Origin: Neptunitalea chrysea
GTDB taxonomy: Bacteria; Bacteroidota; Bacteroidia; Flavobacteriales; Flavobacteriaceae
DNA: 62,750 nt
Assembly: GCF_027924145.1 (NCBI RefSeq)
Contig: NZ_BRVP01000020.1
Span: forward strand, 1-62,750
Reading direction: 5' to 3'
Part shown: one piece after another, positions 9,189 through 18,449 of the stretch
Layout: each line of letters opens with the position of its first letter
How positions within the stretch are numbered: position 1 is the stretch's first letter
Made by a program: the position numbers and the translations under genes
The notes under the pieces: model-generated
Database searches by the model: none
Seen by the model: the letters and a program-made list of their open reading frames with translations, nothing else
Told to the model about the DNA's origin: nothing

Positions 9189-12100
9189 ATGAAACAAAAT
9201 TTTTTATGGATGCTTGTATGCCTCGGTGGAATCACCTGGTGTACTGCGCAGGAAATAGAGGTTTCCGGAACGGTAAGTTCTGCAGAGGATGATTTTCCTA
9301 TGCCCGGAGCTTCCGTACTGATTAAAGGAAAATCCGAAGGAACCACAACGGATTTTGATGGAATCTATAAACTTACGGGAGTGCTCCCTTCCGATACACT
9401 GGTCTATAGCTATGTCGGGTTTCAAACGCAATGGATTCCGGTAGCCGGAAGAACTACTATTGACGTGAGTTTACAAGTAGATAACAATGAACTTGATGAA
9501 GTTATTGTCGTAGGATATTCAAGTCAGAAAAAAGCAGATATCACTGGAGCAGTAGCTGTGGTGGATGTGGATGAAATGAACAAGCAAAGTGAACCCAATC
9601 CCATTAAGGCCTTGCAAGGGCGTTTGGCAGGGGTGAATATTACCAGTGACGGATCTCCGAGTGGTTCAAACACTAATATCAATATTCGGGGGGTCGGTAC
9701 GCTGAACAATACCCAACCCCTGTACGTAATCGACGGGGTTCCTACCAAAGCAGGGATGCATGAACTCAATCCCAACGATATCGAGAGTATTCAGGTATTA
9801 AAAGATGCCGCTTCGGCCAGTATTTACGGATCACGGGCTTCTAACGGGGTTATTATCATTACCACTAAACAAGGAAAGAAAGGAAAGTTACGTATGAATG
9901 TGAATTACTACAGTACCTTTTCTGATTATGCCAACAGGCTCGATGTATTGAATGCACAGGAGTATGGTCAGGTACTGTGGCAAGCCAATGTTAATGACGG
10001 ACTGGATCCGAACATGAATAACCTTAGTTACCAGTTTGATTGGGGTGTGGAAAACGGTCAACCTACTTTACATAAAGTCATAGTACCAGAGTATTTGGAT
10101 GCTGCTCATACCTTAAAGGCTTCCAATACCAATTGGTATGATAAAATATCTCAGTTGGGGAGATCTAATTCCCTTGATTTTTCAGTGAGTAATGGTTCTG
10201 AAAAAGGAGCTTATATGTTTTCCTTGGGGTATTATGACAATGAAGGCATAGTAAAGACTACCAATTTTAAAAGACTATCGGCGCGTATGAATACCTCCTA
10301 CAACTTTTGGGATGGAAAACTGAAAATAGGGGAGAACTTTACCTTGAACCGGACCAAGGAAGTCACCGATCCGGGCGTATTGGATCCTGCCTTACGAGCC
10401 CTTCCGATTATCCCGGTACATACTGTAGACGGCATTGGATGGGGTGGCCCGGTTGGAGGAATGAACGATCGACAAAATCCGGTACGGGTGTTAGAATACA
10501 ATAAAGACAACGGCTATAAATACATGCGTTTGTTTGGGAATGCTTTTGCAGAACTTACTCCGGTGGAAGGATTAAAACTTAGAAGTAGTTATGGGATTGA
10601 TTTGAGTAACTATTACAAAAGAACCTTGCAGCGCAGCTATCAGTCCGGGTATTTGCAAAATGACCAGAATGCAGTGAATATCGATCAGTCGGAAACCACC
10701 AAATGGACCTGGAGTACTATTGCGCAATATGAACGTAGTTTTGGTAAACACCACGCAGATATGCTGGTAGGTGCCGAAATGTATCAGGAAAATTATCATA
10801 ACACTTGGTTGCGTAAGGAAGACTTTTTAATTGAAGATCCTGATTATATGTATCCGGATGCCGGTACGGGGGATGCTTATAACGGGGGAAGTGCTACAGC
10901 TTACAGCTTGCTTTCTTATTTTGGAAAACTGAGTTATGATTACGACAGTCGCTATTTGTTTTCAGCAACCTTACGTTATGACGGTTCTTCGCGCTTTGGA
11001 AAAAATAACCGTTTTGGTACCTTCCCCGCATTTTCAGCCGGATGGAGAATTTCTCAGGAAGAATTTGCGCAAAAATACTTGAACTTTTTTTCTGACTTGA
11101 AACTACGAGCAGGTTGGGGACAAACAGGTAATCAGGAAATCAGTAATGAAGCCATTTATTCGTTATACTTGGCTAATTATGCCGGAGGCAGCCCAACCTG
11201 GAATACTTCCTACGGAACTGCTTATGACCTTAATGGTGCTGGAAGTGGACTACTACCTTCTGGTTTTATTGCCACCCAAACCGGGAATGATGACTTAAAA
11301 TGGGAGACCACTACCCAAACCAATATTGGGGTTGATTTTGGATTTTTAGGGCAAAAGCTTTCCGGTTCTTTAGATATATATAAAAAGGCTACCAAAGATA
11401 TCTTGGTATTACCTCCGTATTTGGGGGTGATTGGAGAAGGAGGAAACCGTTGGGTGAATGGAGCCTCCATGGAAAACAAAGGAATTGAATTTGCTTTGCA
11501 GTATCGCCATACTACCTTTTGGGGTTTGGAATATGAAGTGTCTGGTAACATAGCGGCCAATGCCAATAAGATTACTGAATTGCCGGAAGAAGTAAAAAAT
11601 AATTATGGAGGTAACGGATTGGATGATAATATTTTGGGAAGGCCTATTAATTCCATGTATGGGTATGTGGCCGATGGTTTGTTCCGTAGTGAATCGGAAC
11701 TTGAGAATTCGGCTGTACAAGAAGGAAAAGATTTAGGGCGTATTCGTTACAAGGATTTGAACGGAGACGGAATTATTGATGCTGATGACCGTACCTGGAT
11801 CGGGAATCCGAATCCTAGTTATACCTATGGGATGAACATTAGCTTGAGCTATAAGAATTTTGACTTTACCACCTTTTGGCAGGGGATTGGAGATGTAGAG
11901 GTAATTAACCAAACCAAGTATCAAACCGATTTTTGGAGTGTAGATGATGTAGGATCCAACAAAGGGGCACGTTTACTGGATGCTTGGTCTCCATCGAACC
12001 CGAATTCTGACATACCGGCACTTACCACTGTAGATAGCAATGCCGAGTCACGTTTCTCTACCTATTATGTTGAAAATGGTTCGTATCTGAAACTTCGTAT

Positions 12101-12293
12101 GGTGCAAATTGGGTATTCACTTCCTGAAGCCTTAATGGAAAAATATGGGGTACAAAAGATACGGGTATATGCCAATGCACAAAACTTATGGACTATTTCA
12201 GCATCAGATTTTACGGGAGTAGATCCGGAGAATCCCGGGTTTGGTTATCCGTTGCCACTAACATTTACTTTAGGAATCAATGTTTCTTTATAA
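9189..12293 (+). CDS. SusC/RagA family TonB-dependent outer membrane transporter (fructan)
   Basis: Outer membrane barrel importing fructo-oligosaccharides with energy from TonB. The signal peptide ends near CTAQ. A CarboxypepD_reg-like domain (about residues 24-100) follows, then the TonB box region DEVIVVGYSSQKK, a plug domain (about 115-225, with YVIDGVP and ISTYGSRASNGVI-like motifs) and a long beta-barrel ending in a typical VSL C-terminus. At 1034 residues it is a normal SusC. It starts 6 bp after the GH32 stop, with SusD immediately behind. The substrate is assigned from the two GH32 genes in the same operon. Confidence 0.95.
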   Translation: MKQNFLWMLVCLGGITWCTAQEIEVSGTVSSAEDDFPMPGASVLIKGKSEGTTTDFDGIYKLTGVLPSDTLVYSYVGFQTQWIPVAGRTTIDVSLQVDNNELDEVIVVGYSSQKKADITGAVAVVDVDEMNKQSEPNPIKALQGRLAGVNITSDGSPSGSNTNINIRGVGTLNNTQPLYVIDGVPTKAGMHELNPNDIESIQVLKDAASASIYGSRASNGVIIITTKQGKKGKLRMNVNYYSTFSDYANRLDVLNAQEYGQVLWQANVNDGLDPNMNNLSYQFDWGVENGQPTLHKVIVPEYLDAAHTLKASNTNWYDKISQLGRSNSLDFSVSNGSEKGAYMFSLGYYDNEGIVKTTNFKRLSARMNTSYNFWDGKLKIGENFTLNRTKEVTDPGVLDPALRALPIIPVHTVDGIGWGGPVGGMNDRQNPVRVLEYNKDNGYKYMRLFGNAFAELTPVEGLKLRSSYGIDLSNYYKRTLQRSYQSGYLQNDQNAVNIDQSETTKWTWSTIAQYERSFGKHHADMLVGAEMYQENYHNTWLRKEDFLIEDPDYMYPDAGTGDAYNGGSATAYSLLSYFGKLSYDYDSRYLFSATLRYDGSSRFGKNNRFGTFPAFSAGWRISQEEFAQKYLNFFSDLKLRAGWGQTGNQEISNEAIYSLYLANYAGGSPTWNTSYGTAYDLNGAGSGLLPSGFIATQTGNDDLKWETTTQTNIGVDFGFLGQKLSGSLDIYKKATKDILVLPPYLGVIGEGGNRWVNGASMENKGIEFALQYRHTTFWGLEYEVSGNIAANANKITELPEEVKNNYGGNGLDDNILGRPINSMYGYVADGLFRSESELENSAVQEGKDLGRIRYKDLNGDGIIDADDRTWIGNPNPSYTYGMNISLSYKNFDFTTFWQGIGDVEVINQTKYQTDFWSVDDVGSNKGARLLDAWSPSNPNSDIPALTTVDSNAESRFSTYYVENGSYLKLRMVQIGYSLPEALMEKYGVQKIRVYANAQNLWTISASDFTGVDPENPGFGYPLPLTFTLGINVSL

Positions 12294-12309
12294 ACTAAAA
12301 GCAATAACG

Positions 12310-14004
12310 ATGAAAAAAATAACAATACTATATATGAGCAGCCTGATGTTACTCCTAGCCGGCTGTTCGGATTTCTTGGAAGTAGATCCCAAAGGGGTTT
12401 TGTCCGAAGAGAATCTGGTAACCCCGGAGAATGTAGATGGTTTTGTAACGGCTACCTATGCCGCCTTAGGAAACGACCATTACGATGCCCCCTTTAGTTT
12501 GTGGCCTTATGGAAATGTACGTTCCGATGATGCCTATAAAGGCGGAAGTGGAACCAATGATATTCAGCCGTTTCACTTTTTTGAAATTTCTAGTAATATC
12601 CGTACTGATTTTGGCGAGTTGGATCGTTTGTGGTACAACTTCTACGTAGGGATTTCTCGTGCTAATAAGGCGATTAATGCCTTGAATCAACTGGAAGATA
12701 CCGAATATAGAGCCAAGGAATCTCGATTGGGAGAAATGTATTTTATCCGAGGGCATTTTTACTTTATGCTGAAAATACTATTTAACCGAGTACCTTATGT
12801 AACCGATGAAACGCCGGTGGATGCCTATGGTAGTATTTCCAATACGGATTTAACCAATCAAGAATTGTGGGAGGCCATTGCCTCTGATTTTGAGTATGCG
12901 GCGGAACATTTACCTGACAATCAGATGCAGGCAGGTAGAGTAACTAAATATGGAGCTTACGGATATTTGGCTAAGGTACGGTTGTACCAAGCCTATGAAC
13001 AGGATGCAAACTACAATGTAACACAAATTAATCAGCAGACCTTGCAAAAGGTAATTGATGCTACCAATGAGATACTGGGGGCTTATGCCTTAGAATCTGA
13101 TTTTGCTTATAATTTTTTACCGGAATCCTATGAGAATGGTGTGGAATCAGTATTTGCAATTCAATATTCAGATAATGACGGGACGTTATATGGACGACTA
13201 AATTATGGGGATGTACTATCTACCCCTCAGGGATTGGGATGCTGTGATTTTCACAAACCCAGCCAGAATTTGGTTAATGCCTTTAAAACCTCAGCCGATG
13301 GATTACCACTGTTCGATACCTATAACGATGCGGATTTAGACTACAATCAGTTAAGCAGTTATACGGTGGATCCTAGGTTGTATCATACCGTTGCTATTCC
13401 GGGATTACCTTATAAATACAACCCTGATTACATCTATGAGGAAAGCTGGAATCGTTCTCCTGCAACCTATGGCTATTTTGCCTCTCTGAAAGAAAATGTG
13501 GCTCCCGATTGCGGTTGTTTTGTCAATATAGATCCGTTTTATGGCAATTCTAAAAACCGTATTGTGATTCGTTATGCAGATATCTTATTGATGCGTGCTG
13601 AGGCTTACATTGAACTAGGGCAGTATACGGAAGCATTACCTTTAATCAATGAAGTACGTACCCGTGCCGCGGCCAGTACTACCCTGACCGGAGATTATAC
13701 GACCAACAATTTAATAGCCACCTATCAGGACGGGGTCAATTGTACCTGGACCCAGGATTTTGCCCGTCAGGCATTGCGTTGGGAACGTCGTTTAGAATTT
13801 GCGATGGAAGGCAGTCGATTTTTTGACCTAGTACGCTGGGGAACTGTTGCCCAGACTATGAATGCCTATTACGCAGAAGAGAAAACCAAACGTGCGTACT
13901 ATACAGAGGCCAATTTCGATGCCCATAAAGAAGAATATTGCCCGATACCGTTGGCACAGATCAACTTTAGTCAGGGATTATACCAACAAAATACCGGATA
14001 CTAA
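12310..14004 (+). CDS. SusD/RagB family outer membrane glycan-binding lipoprotein
   Basis: Surface lipoprotein that caps the SusC transporter and captures the oligosaccharide. The signal peptide ends LLLAGC (lipobox), and SusD N-terminal (LEVDPKGVLSEENL) and C-terminal (RWERRLEFAMEGSRFFDLVRWG) blocks are clear over 564 residues. The start at 12310 is preferred over the longer frame opening at 12280, because the longer form would overlap SusC and spoil the lipoprotein signal. The stop at 14004 is one base before the next start. Confidence 0.95.
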   Translation: MKKITILYMSSLMLLLAGCSDFLEVDPKGVLSEENLVTPENVDGFVTATYAALGNDHYDAPFSLWPYGNVRSDDAYKGGSGTNDIQPFHFFEISSNIRTDFGELDRLWYNFYVGISRANKAINALNQLEDTEYRAKESRLGEMYFIRGHFYFMLKILFNRVPYVTDETPVDAYGSISNTDLTNQELWEAIASDFEYAAEHLPDNQMQAGRVTKYGAYGYLAKVRLYQAYEQDANYNVTQINQQTLQKVIDATNEILGAYALESDFAYNFLPESYENGVESVFAIQYSDNDGTLYGRLNYGDVLSTPQGLGCCDFHKPSQNLVNAFKTSADGLPLFDTYNDADLDYNQLSSYTVDPRLYHTVAIPGLPYKYNPDYIYEESWNRSPATYGYFASLKENVAPDCGCFVNIDPFYGNSKNRIVIRYADILLMRAEAYIELGQYTEALPLINEVRTRAAASTTLTGDYTTNNLIATYQDGVNCTWTQDFARQALRWERRLEFAMEGSRFFDLVRWGTVAQTMNAYYAEEKTKRAYYTEANFDAHKEEYCPIPLAQINFSQGLYQQNTGY

Positions 14005-14005
14005 G

Positions 14006-15415
14006 ATGAAAAAGAAACCTATAAAAAACAGATATACATGGCTGGCAGTAGGCCTTTGGATGAGTATCATAACCTGCTGTATGATAGCCTGCGAGGATCC
14101 TTTTAACGATAGTGGATTTGTAACGGATGTTTCCGTAAATATTGAATCGTATTTAATTAACGGACAAGAGGCTGTTATTGATCACGAAGCCGGAACTATT
14201 ACGGCTACCGTAGCTTTTGGAACGGATGTAACCGCCGTTACTCCTGAGGTGAGTATTGCTGCCGGTGCTACCATAAATCCCGAGCAGGGAAGTACTATAG
14301 ACTTGTCTGCGCCTATTACCTATCGGGTTATTAACGGAAACATATACAAGGACTATAATGTACAAATTACGACCGCTAAGCCCATTGTTAGTTTTGAGAT
14401 TGATGGGCAATCAGCACTAATTAATCACAACAGTAGAATGATTACGCTAACGGTTGCAGAAGGAACTGATATCACAGCACTTACTCCTGAAATTACCCTC
14501 TCAGAGGGGGTGAGTATTGCTCCTAGTTCAGGTGTTATGCAGGATTTCACCAATCCGGTAATTTATACTGTTAGCGGAGGCAGCAGTATGGTAGAATATA
14601 CGGCTGTGGTTAGTACACCGGTTGAAGGACCTGCTGTGGCTTTTTTAGGCACGGCGGCTACGGCAAGTGAAATTACCAACCCTGATGAATTGTCTGCCAA
14701 AAACTGGTTGTTTGCTCAATATGACGGAGCTACCTATATCTCATTTTCAGATATCGCTGGAGGTATGTCTTTGGCTGATTTTGATGTGATTTGGTGGCAT
14801 TATGATTCCGCGATGAACTTGCCTAGTCAGGCATTGAGTGGTCCGGTAACCACCGCTTTACAGAATTACCTAGGCTCAGGAGGAAATATCCTTCTGTCCA
14901 CTTTTGCCTCACAGTATGTGGAAGCCTTGAATATTGTACCTACAGGTAAAGGCCCTAACAACGTATTTGGAGATTTTCCACCAGCCGGATTTGTAGATGG
15001 TAGTTCTTGGGGAATATCATTTGTAGGTCATGAAAGCCATCCGGTATTTTCAGGACTGGATACATATGCTCCCGGTAAGGCGTACTTTTTAGAAAGTGGT
15101 ACCTTCCGTTTAAACCATACCGCTTGGTGGTTCTTACCAGAATGGGGTGGTTACGGTAATGGGCAAGGATGGCGTGATCAAACCGGAGGCAATAACCTGG
15201 CTAGTGAGGCTTGGGATGATGCACTGGACGGTAGGGTATTGATTGCTGAATTTCCCAATGGAGGAACCGATATCAATGCGATGATTATATCCTTTGGCGC
15301 TTATGATTGGTACAACGAGGCAGACGCATCAGGCAACCCGAGCCAACCCAATGCGTATCTGGATAATATAAAACTACTAACAGCCAACAGTTTAAACTAC
15401 TTGGTTGAAAATTAA
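14006..15415 (+). CDS. Surface glycan-binding protein of the fructan locus (SusE-position, DUF4960-like)
   Basis: Lipoprotein of 469 residues with a signal ending in a Cys (CMIACED). Two similar beta-sandwich repeats of about 80 residues follow (each has a sheet pattern like INGQ.A.I.H...ITATVA.GTD.T.LTPE). The C-terminal half is an alpha/beta domain beginning VAFLGTAATASE with DFDVIWWHYDS, resembling the DUF4960 domain of the levan-binding protein BT1761. Its place just after SusD fits a surface binding protein that holds the polymer for the endo-acting enzyme. The start at 14006 gives the signal peptide; the longer upstream frame overlaps SusD. Confidence 0.8.
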   Translation: MKKKPIKNRYTWLAVGLWMSIITCCMIACEDPFNDSGFVTDVSVNIESYLINGQEAVIDHEAGTITATVAFGTDVTAVTPEVSIAAGATINPEQGSTIDLSAPITYRVINGNIYKDYNVQITTAKPIVSFEIDGQSALINHNSRMITLTVAEGTDITALTPEITLSEGVSIAPSSGVMQDFTNPVIYTVSGGSSMVEYTAVVSTPVEGPAVAFLGTAATASEITNPDELSAKNWLFAQYDGATYISFSDIAGGMSLADFDVIWWHYDSAMNLPSQALSGPVTTALQNYLGSGGNILLSTFASQYVEALNIVPTGKGPNNVFGDFPPAGFVDGSSWGISFVGHESHPVFSGLDTYAPGKAYFLESGTFRLNHTAWWFLPEWGGYGNGQGWRDQTGGNNLASEAWDDALDGRVLIAEFPNGGTDINAMIISFGAYDWYNEADASGNPSQPNAYLDNIKLLTANSLNYLVEN

Positions 15416-15431
15416 TAACAACAGCATAACA

Positions 15432-16988
15432 ATGATTAGAAACAAATTTTTAATAATTTTACTAGGTGCTACCGTTACTTTAGCCGGTTGTCAGGATGAT
15501 GATTCCGCAGTTATCCCCATTATTGATACTGGAAAAGTGACCAGTATCTATCCGGTTCCTCCGGCAAAGTGGATGGGAGAGACCAATCCGTATTATACCG
15601 AAGGATATATAGGAGATGTGATGCCTTATTATGCAGAGGGTGCCTTTCATCTCTATTTTTTACATGATGCGAAAACCAAGCCTTCAGGATTGGGTTTTCA
15701 CGATATTCATGAGTTTGAAACAACCGATTTAAAAACCTATGATTACAAGGGAAGGATGGTTCCGTATGGAGCTGTGGATGAACCTGACTTTGGTGTGGGT
15801 ACCGGATCTGTGGTTGCCGTAGGAAATCAATATTATTTTTACTATACAGGGCATAACGAATCGTCTCCGTTTATACAACAGAATCCCAGAGAGAGTGTAC
15901 TGTGTGCGGTGAGTGACGATTTGGAACACTGGACGAAATTATCGGATTTTAAGCTGACAGCTCCGGCGGGGTATTACGATTATGATTTTCGAGATCCCCA
16001 TGTGTTTTACAATGAAGCGGATGGAAAATACTGGATGGTGGTATCTACTCAAACCGATCCCGCACGCAAGGCGGTACTGCTGGTGTTTACGACCAGTGAT
16101 CCGGCAGGGCAGAACTGGGAACCCACAGGACCATTATATACTACTACTCCGGAGGAAAATTATCTGATGCTGGAATGTGCCGATATCTTTGAAATGGGGG
16201 GCTACTGGTATCTGTTATTCTCGGAGAATTGGAGCGAGGCCAAAGGTACTAGATACCGTATGGCTACCAGTATTTCCGGGCCATGGATAGCTCCTGATGA
16301 GGATCATTTGGATGGAGAATATATGTATGCGGCCAAAACGGCTTCCGACGGCAATCACCGCTATTTGTTTGGATGGGCAGCACGCAAATCACCGGAAAAC
16401 AATGCAGGAGGTAAGCAGTGGGCTGGGAATTTGGTTACCCATGAGTTGGTACAAAATGCCGATGGTACCCTAAGAGTAAGTCAACCTCAGGGAGTCTCCG
16501 ATGCTTTTGATACCGGCACATCTCCGTTGCTTGTATCAACGACTACAGGAGTTACGGAGAGTGGGAATCAGTGGTTGTTCTCACCGGCTGATTCATGGGC
16601 TTTGGCCACTTTTGAAACCTTGGGGGCGACTTCACGTATGACTATGGATGTTACGCCGGGAACCACTGGGCGTACCGGTGTGATACTCAGCTACGATTCG
16701 GATACGCAAAGTGGGGTCATGTTTGCTTTGGAGCCTGCTCAAAACCGATTGGCTGCCTATATGCTGGACAACGGGAACCGAACCTTGGTGAACTACCTAT
16801 CGTTTGATTTTATGGAAGCCACCTATGAACTGAGTCTTACGGTTAATAAAGGAGTTGGGGTCATCTACTTAAACGATCAGGTGGCCTTTACCAATCGGAT
16901 TTATAATACTGCCGGAAAGACTTGGGCTCTCTTTGCCGAAGAAGGCAGTGCTACCTATGAGCAGTTAACCTTATACAAACCCAATTAA
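15432..16988 (+). CDS. GH32-family enzyme, probable surface endo-fructanase
   Basis: A lipoprotein signal (TLAGC) precedes a five-bladed GH32 fold of 518 residues. The first catalytic block is GYIGDVMPYY with nucleophile D62 instead of the usual NDPNG. FRDP carries D188 and LECADIF carries E248, so the triad is complete. A C-terminal beta-sandwich, probably DUF4975-like, follows. The altered first motif resembles the endo-levanase BT1760, which cuts polymer at the cell surface, rather than exo-acting GH32 enzymes. The position after the glycan-binding protein is the same as in that locus. The start at 15432 gives the signal peptide. The endo mode is inferred. Confidence 0.85.
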   Translation: MIRNKFLIILLGATVTLAGCQDDDSAVIPIIDTGKVTSIYPVPPAKWMGETNPYYTEGYIGDVMPYYAEGAFHLYFLHDAKTKPSGLGFHDIHEFETTDLKTYDYKGRMVPYGAVDEPDFGVGTGSVVAVGNQYYFYYTGHNESSPFIQQNPRESVLCAVSDDLEHWTKLSDFKLTAPAGYYDYDFRDPHVFYNEADGKYWMVVSTQTDPARKAVLLVFTTSDPAGQNWEPTGPLYTTTPEENYLMLECADIFEMGGYWYLLFSENWSEAKGTRYRMATSISGPWIAPDEDHLDGEYMYAAKTASDGNHRYLFGWAARKSPENNAGGKQWAGNLVTHELVQNADGTLRVSQPQGVSDAFDTGTSPLLVSTTTGVTESGNQWLFSPADSWALATFETLGATSRMTMDVTPGTTGRTGVILSYDSDTQSGVMFALEPAQNRLAAYMLDNGNRTLVNYLSFDFMEATYELSLTVNKGVGVIYLNDQVAFTNRIYNTAGKTWALFAEEGSATYEQLTLYKPN

Positions 16989-16994
16989 ATTATT

Positions 16995-17906
16995 ATGTTT
17001 AACAATCTAGATATCAGTTTTGCCAGTTTCGGAGAAGTCCTGTTTGATGTATTCGGGACCGATCGTAAAATAGGGGGAGCCCCTTTAAACATTGCGTTGC
17101 GAATTAAATCGTATGGTTTTCCCGTGGCTATGATTAGTGCCATTGGTCAGGATGATCTTGGAGAAGAATTGTGGCAGTTCATGTATAACAAAGGTATTCT
17201 TCTGAGTGCTGTAGATCGGTTGAAACAACTACCTACCGGGAGTGTACAAGTAACCCTTAACGAACAAGGGAGTGCTACGTATGATATTCAATATCCGGCT
17301 GCCTGGGATTGTATTCCTTATACTAAAAAAATTAATCAAGTACTCGATAGTGTTCAGGTACTCATTTATGGAAGTCTGGCATGTCGTCATGAGGTATCTC
17401 GTCAAACGTTATTTGAGATATTAGAGAAAGAACATCTGTATAAAGTATTTGATGTGAATCTGAGAGCTCCTTTTTACAATTATACCACCTTATTGAGTTT
17501 GATGGAACAGGCCGATTTTATCAAGTTTAATGATGATGAGATTTTTGAAATAGCAGAAGCCATGGGGAAAGACCATTCTTCGTTGGAAGAAACAATGAGG
17601 AGTATTGCCACTATAAGCGGAGCCACTTCCATTTGTGTGACTCGAGGTAAGTATGGCGCTGTATTGTTATGGAAAGAGGAATTTTATGAGAATGGTGGAT
17701 ACCATGTACAAGTGGTGGATACCGTGGGGGCAGGAGATTCCTTTTTAGGAACCTTATTGTGTAAATTATTAAGTGACAAAGATCCGCAACAAGCCATTGA
17801 TATGGCGTGTGCGGTGGGAAGTTTGGTGGCGGCAAGTGCCGGAGCCAATCCGGTATTATCGGAAACCGAAATTCGAGAACTTATGAACTCCACTGAGGAG
17901 TCGTAA
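16995..17906 (+). CDS. PfkB-family fructokinase
   Basis: Phosphorylates imported fructose in the cytoplasm with ATP. The ribokinase-fold signatures are present: GGAPLNIALR near residue 30 for substrate binding, and DTVGAGDSFLGTLL near residue 245 carrying the catalytic Asp and anion hole. The length of 303 residues is normal. The gene begins 6 bp after the second GH32 stop, making it the last intact gene of the operon. In the B. thetaiotaomicron fructan locus BT1757 plays this part. A gene symbol is not assigned because several fructokinase classes share this fold. Confidence 0.88.
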   Translation: MFNNLDISFASFGEVLFDVFGTDRKIGGAPLNIALRIKSYGFPVAMISAIGQDDLGEELWQFMYNKGILLSAVDRLKQLPTGSVQVTLNEQGSATYDIQYPAAWDCIPYTKKINQVLDSVQVLIYGSLACRHEVSRQTLFEILEKEHLYKVFDVNLRAPFYNYTTLLSLMEQADFIKFNDDEIFEIAEAMGKDHSSLEETMRSIATISGATSICVTRGKYGAVLLWKEEFYENGGYHVQVVDTVGAGDSFLGTLLCKLLSDKDPQQAIDMACAVGSLVAASAGANPVLSETEIRELMNSTEES

Positions 17907-18038
17907 GGCCTGGAAAGTTTATACGATTAGTGAGCTGCAATTGTGTTACAACGTACCTCACTGTATACTTCCATGTGGCAACTTACATGTTTTGCGAGCT
18001 TGCCTTAAAGTTAGTGATGAACCTTAAAAACAAACACG

Positions 18039-18381
18039 ATGAAACAAAATTACCTGAAGGTATGGGGAATCCTATGGCTTTGTCAGCTGGGATGGAGTTC
18101 AGGCCATGCACAGACCTCCATTGCTTTTGTAGGTCAGGTAGCCACCTATAGCGATAACATACCGGCCGCACAGGACGGTTTTACTTATGACGATGACCGG
18201 GCCAGCCGTTTGGTTTATGGATACTTTTTTACCGGCACATCCCGATATTTCGGGCAGTTATTTCTCCTTTCAGGATGTAGCAGAGGGTACCGATATCAGT
18301 GGCTATGATGTGCTTTGGATTCAATCTGACGGAGCAACCTATCCCGATCGATTAGCTGAATGGCCGCGAGGTACGAAATAA
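18039..18381 (+). pseudogene. N-terminal fragment of a second glycan-binding protein, frameshifted
   Basis: A signal peptide (MKQNYLKVWGILWLCQLGWS, cut after GHAQ) leads into TSIAFVGQVATYSD, matching the start of the DUF4960-like domain in the intact protein at 14006-15415. A frameshift near 18200 splits the rest. The other frame continues PDISGSYFSFQDVAEG and GYDVLWIQSDGATYPDRL, then ends at TAA 18379-18381. The rest of the domain is gone. It was probably an extra surface binder of the same locus and cannot be functional now. Confidence 0.7.
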
Positions 18382-18404
18382 GGGGATGAATATAGACCGA
18401 TAAT

Positions 18405-18447
18405 GAAAAAAATAGTGCACAGTGTTTTACTGTGCGCTATTTTTTTA
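18405..18447. terminator. Bidirectional terminator
   Basis: The hairpin has arms ATAGTGCACAGT and ACTGTGCGCTAT, A-rich on one side and T-rich on the other. It lies between the convergent fructan operon remnant and the TonB receptor gene and would end transcription from both. Confidence 0.75.
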
Positions 18448-18449
18448 GT

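Noticed and set aside
11222-11566. 114-codon minus-strand frame inside SusC
   Set aside because: Antisense shadow of a long, well-supported SusC gene without any motif.
12280-12309. Longer SusD start overlapping SusC
   Set aside because: It would place ten residues before the lipoprotein signal; the ATG at 12310 gives a normal signal and lipobox.
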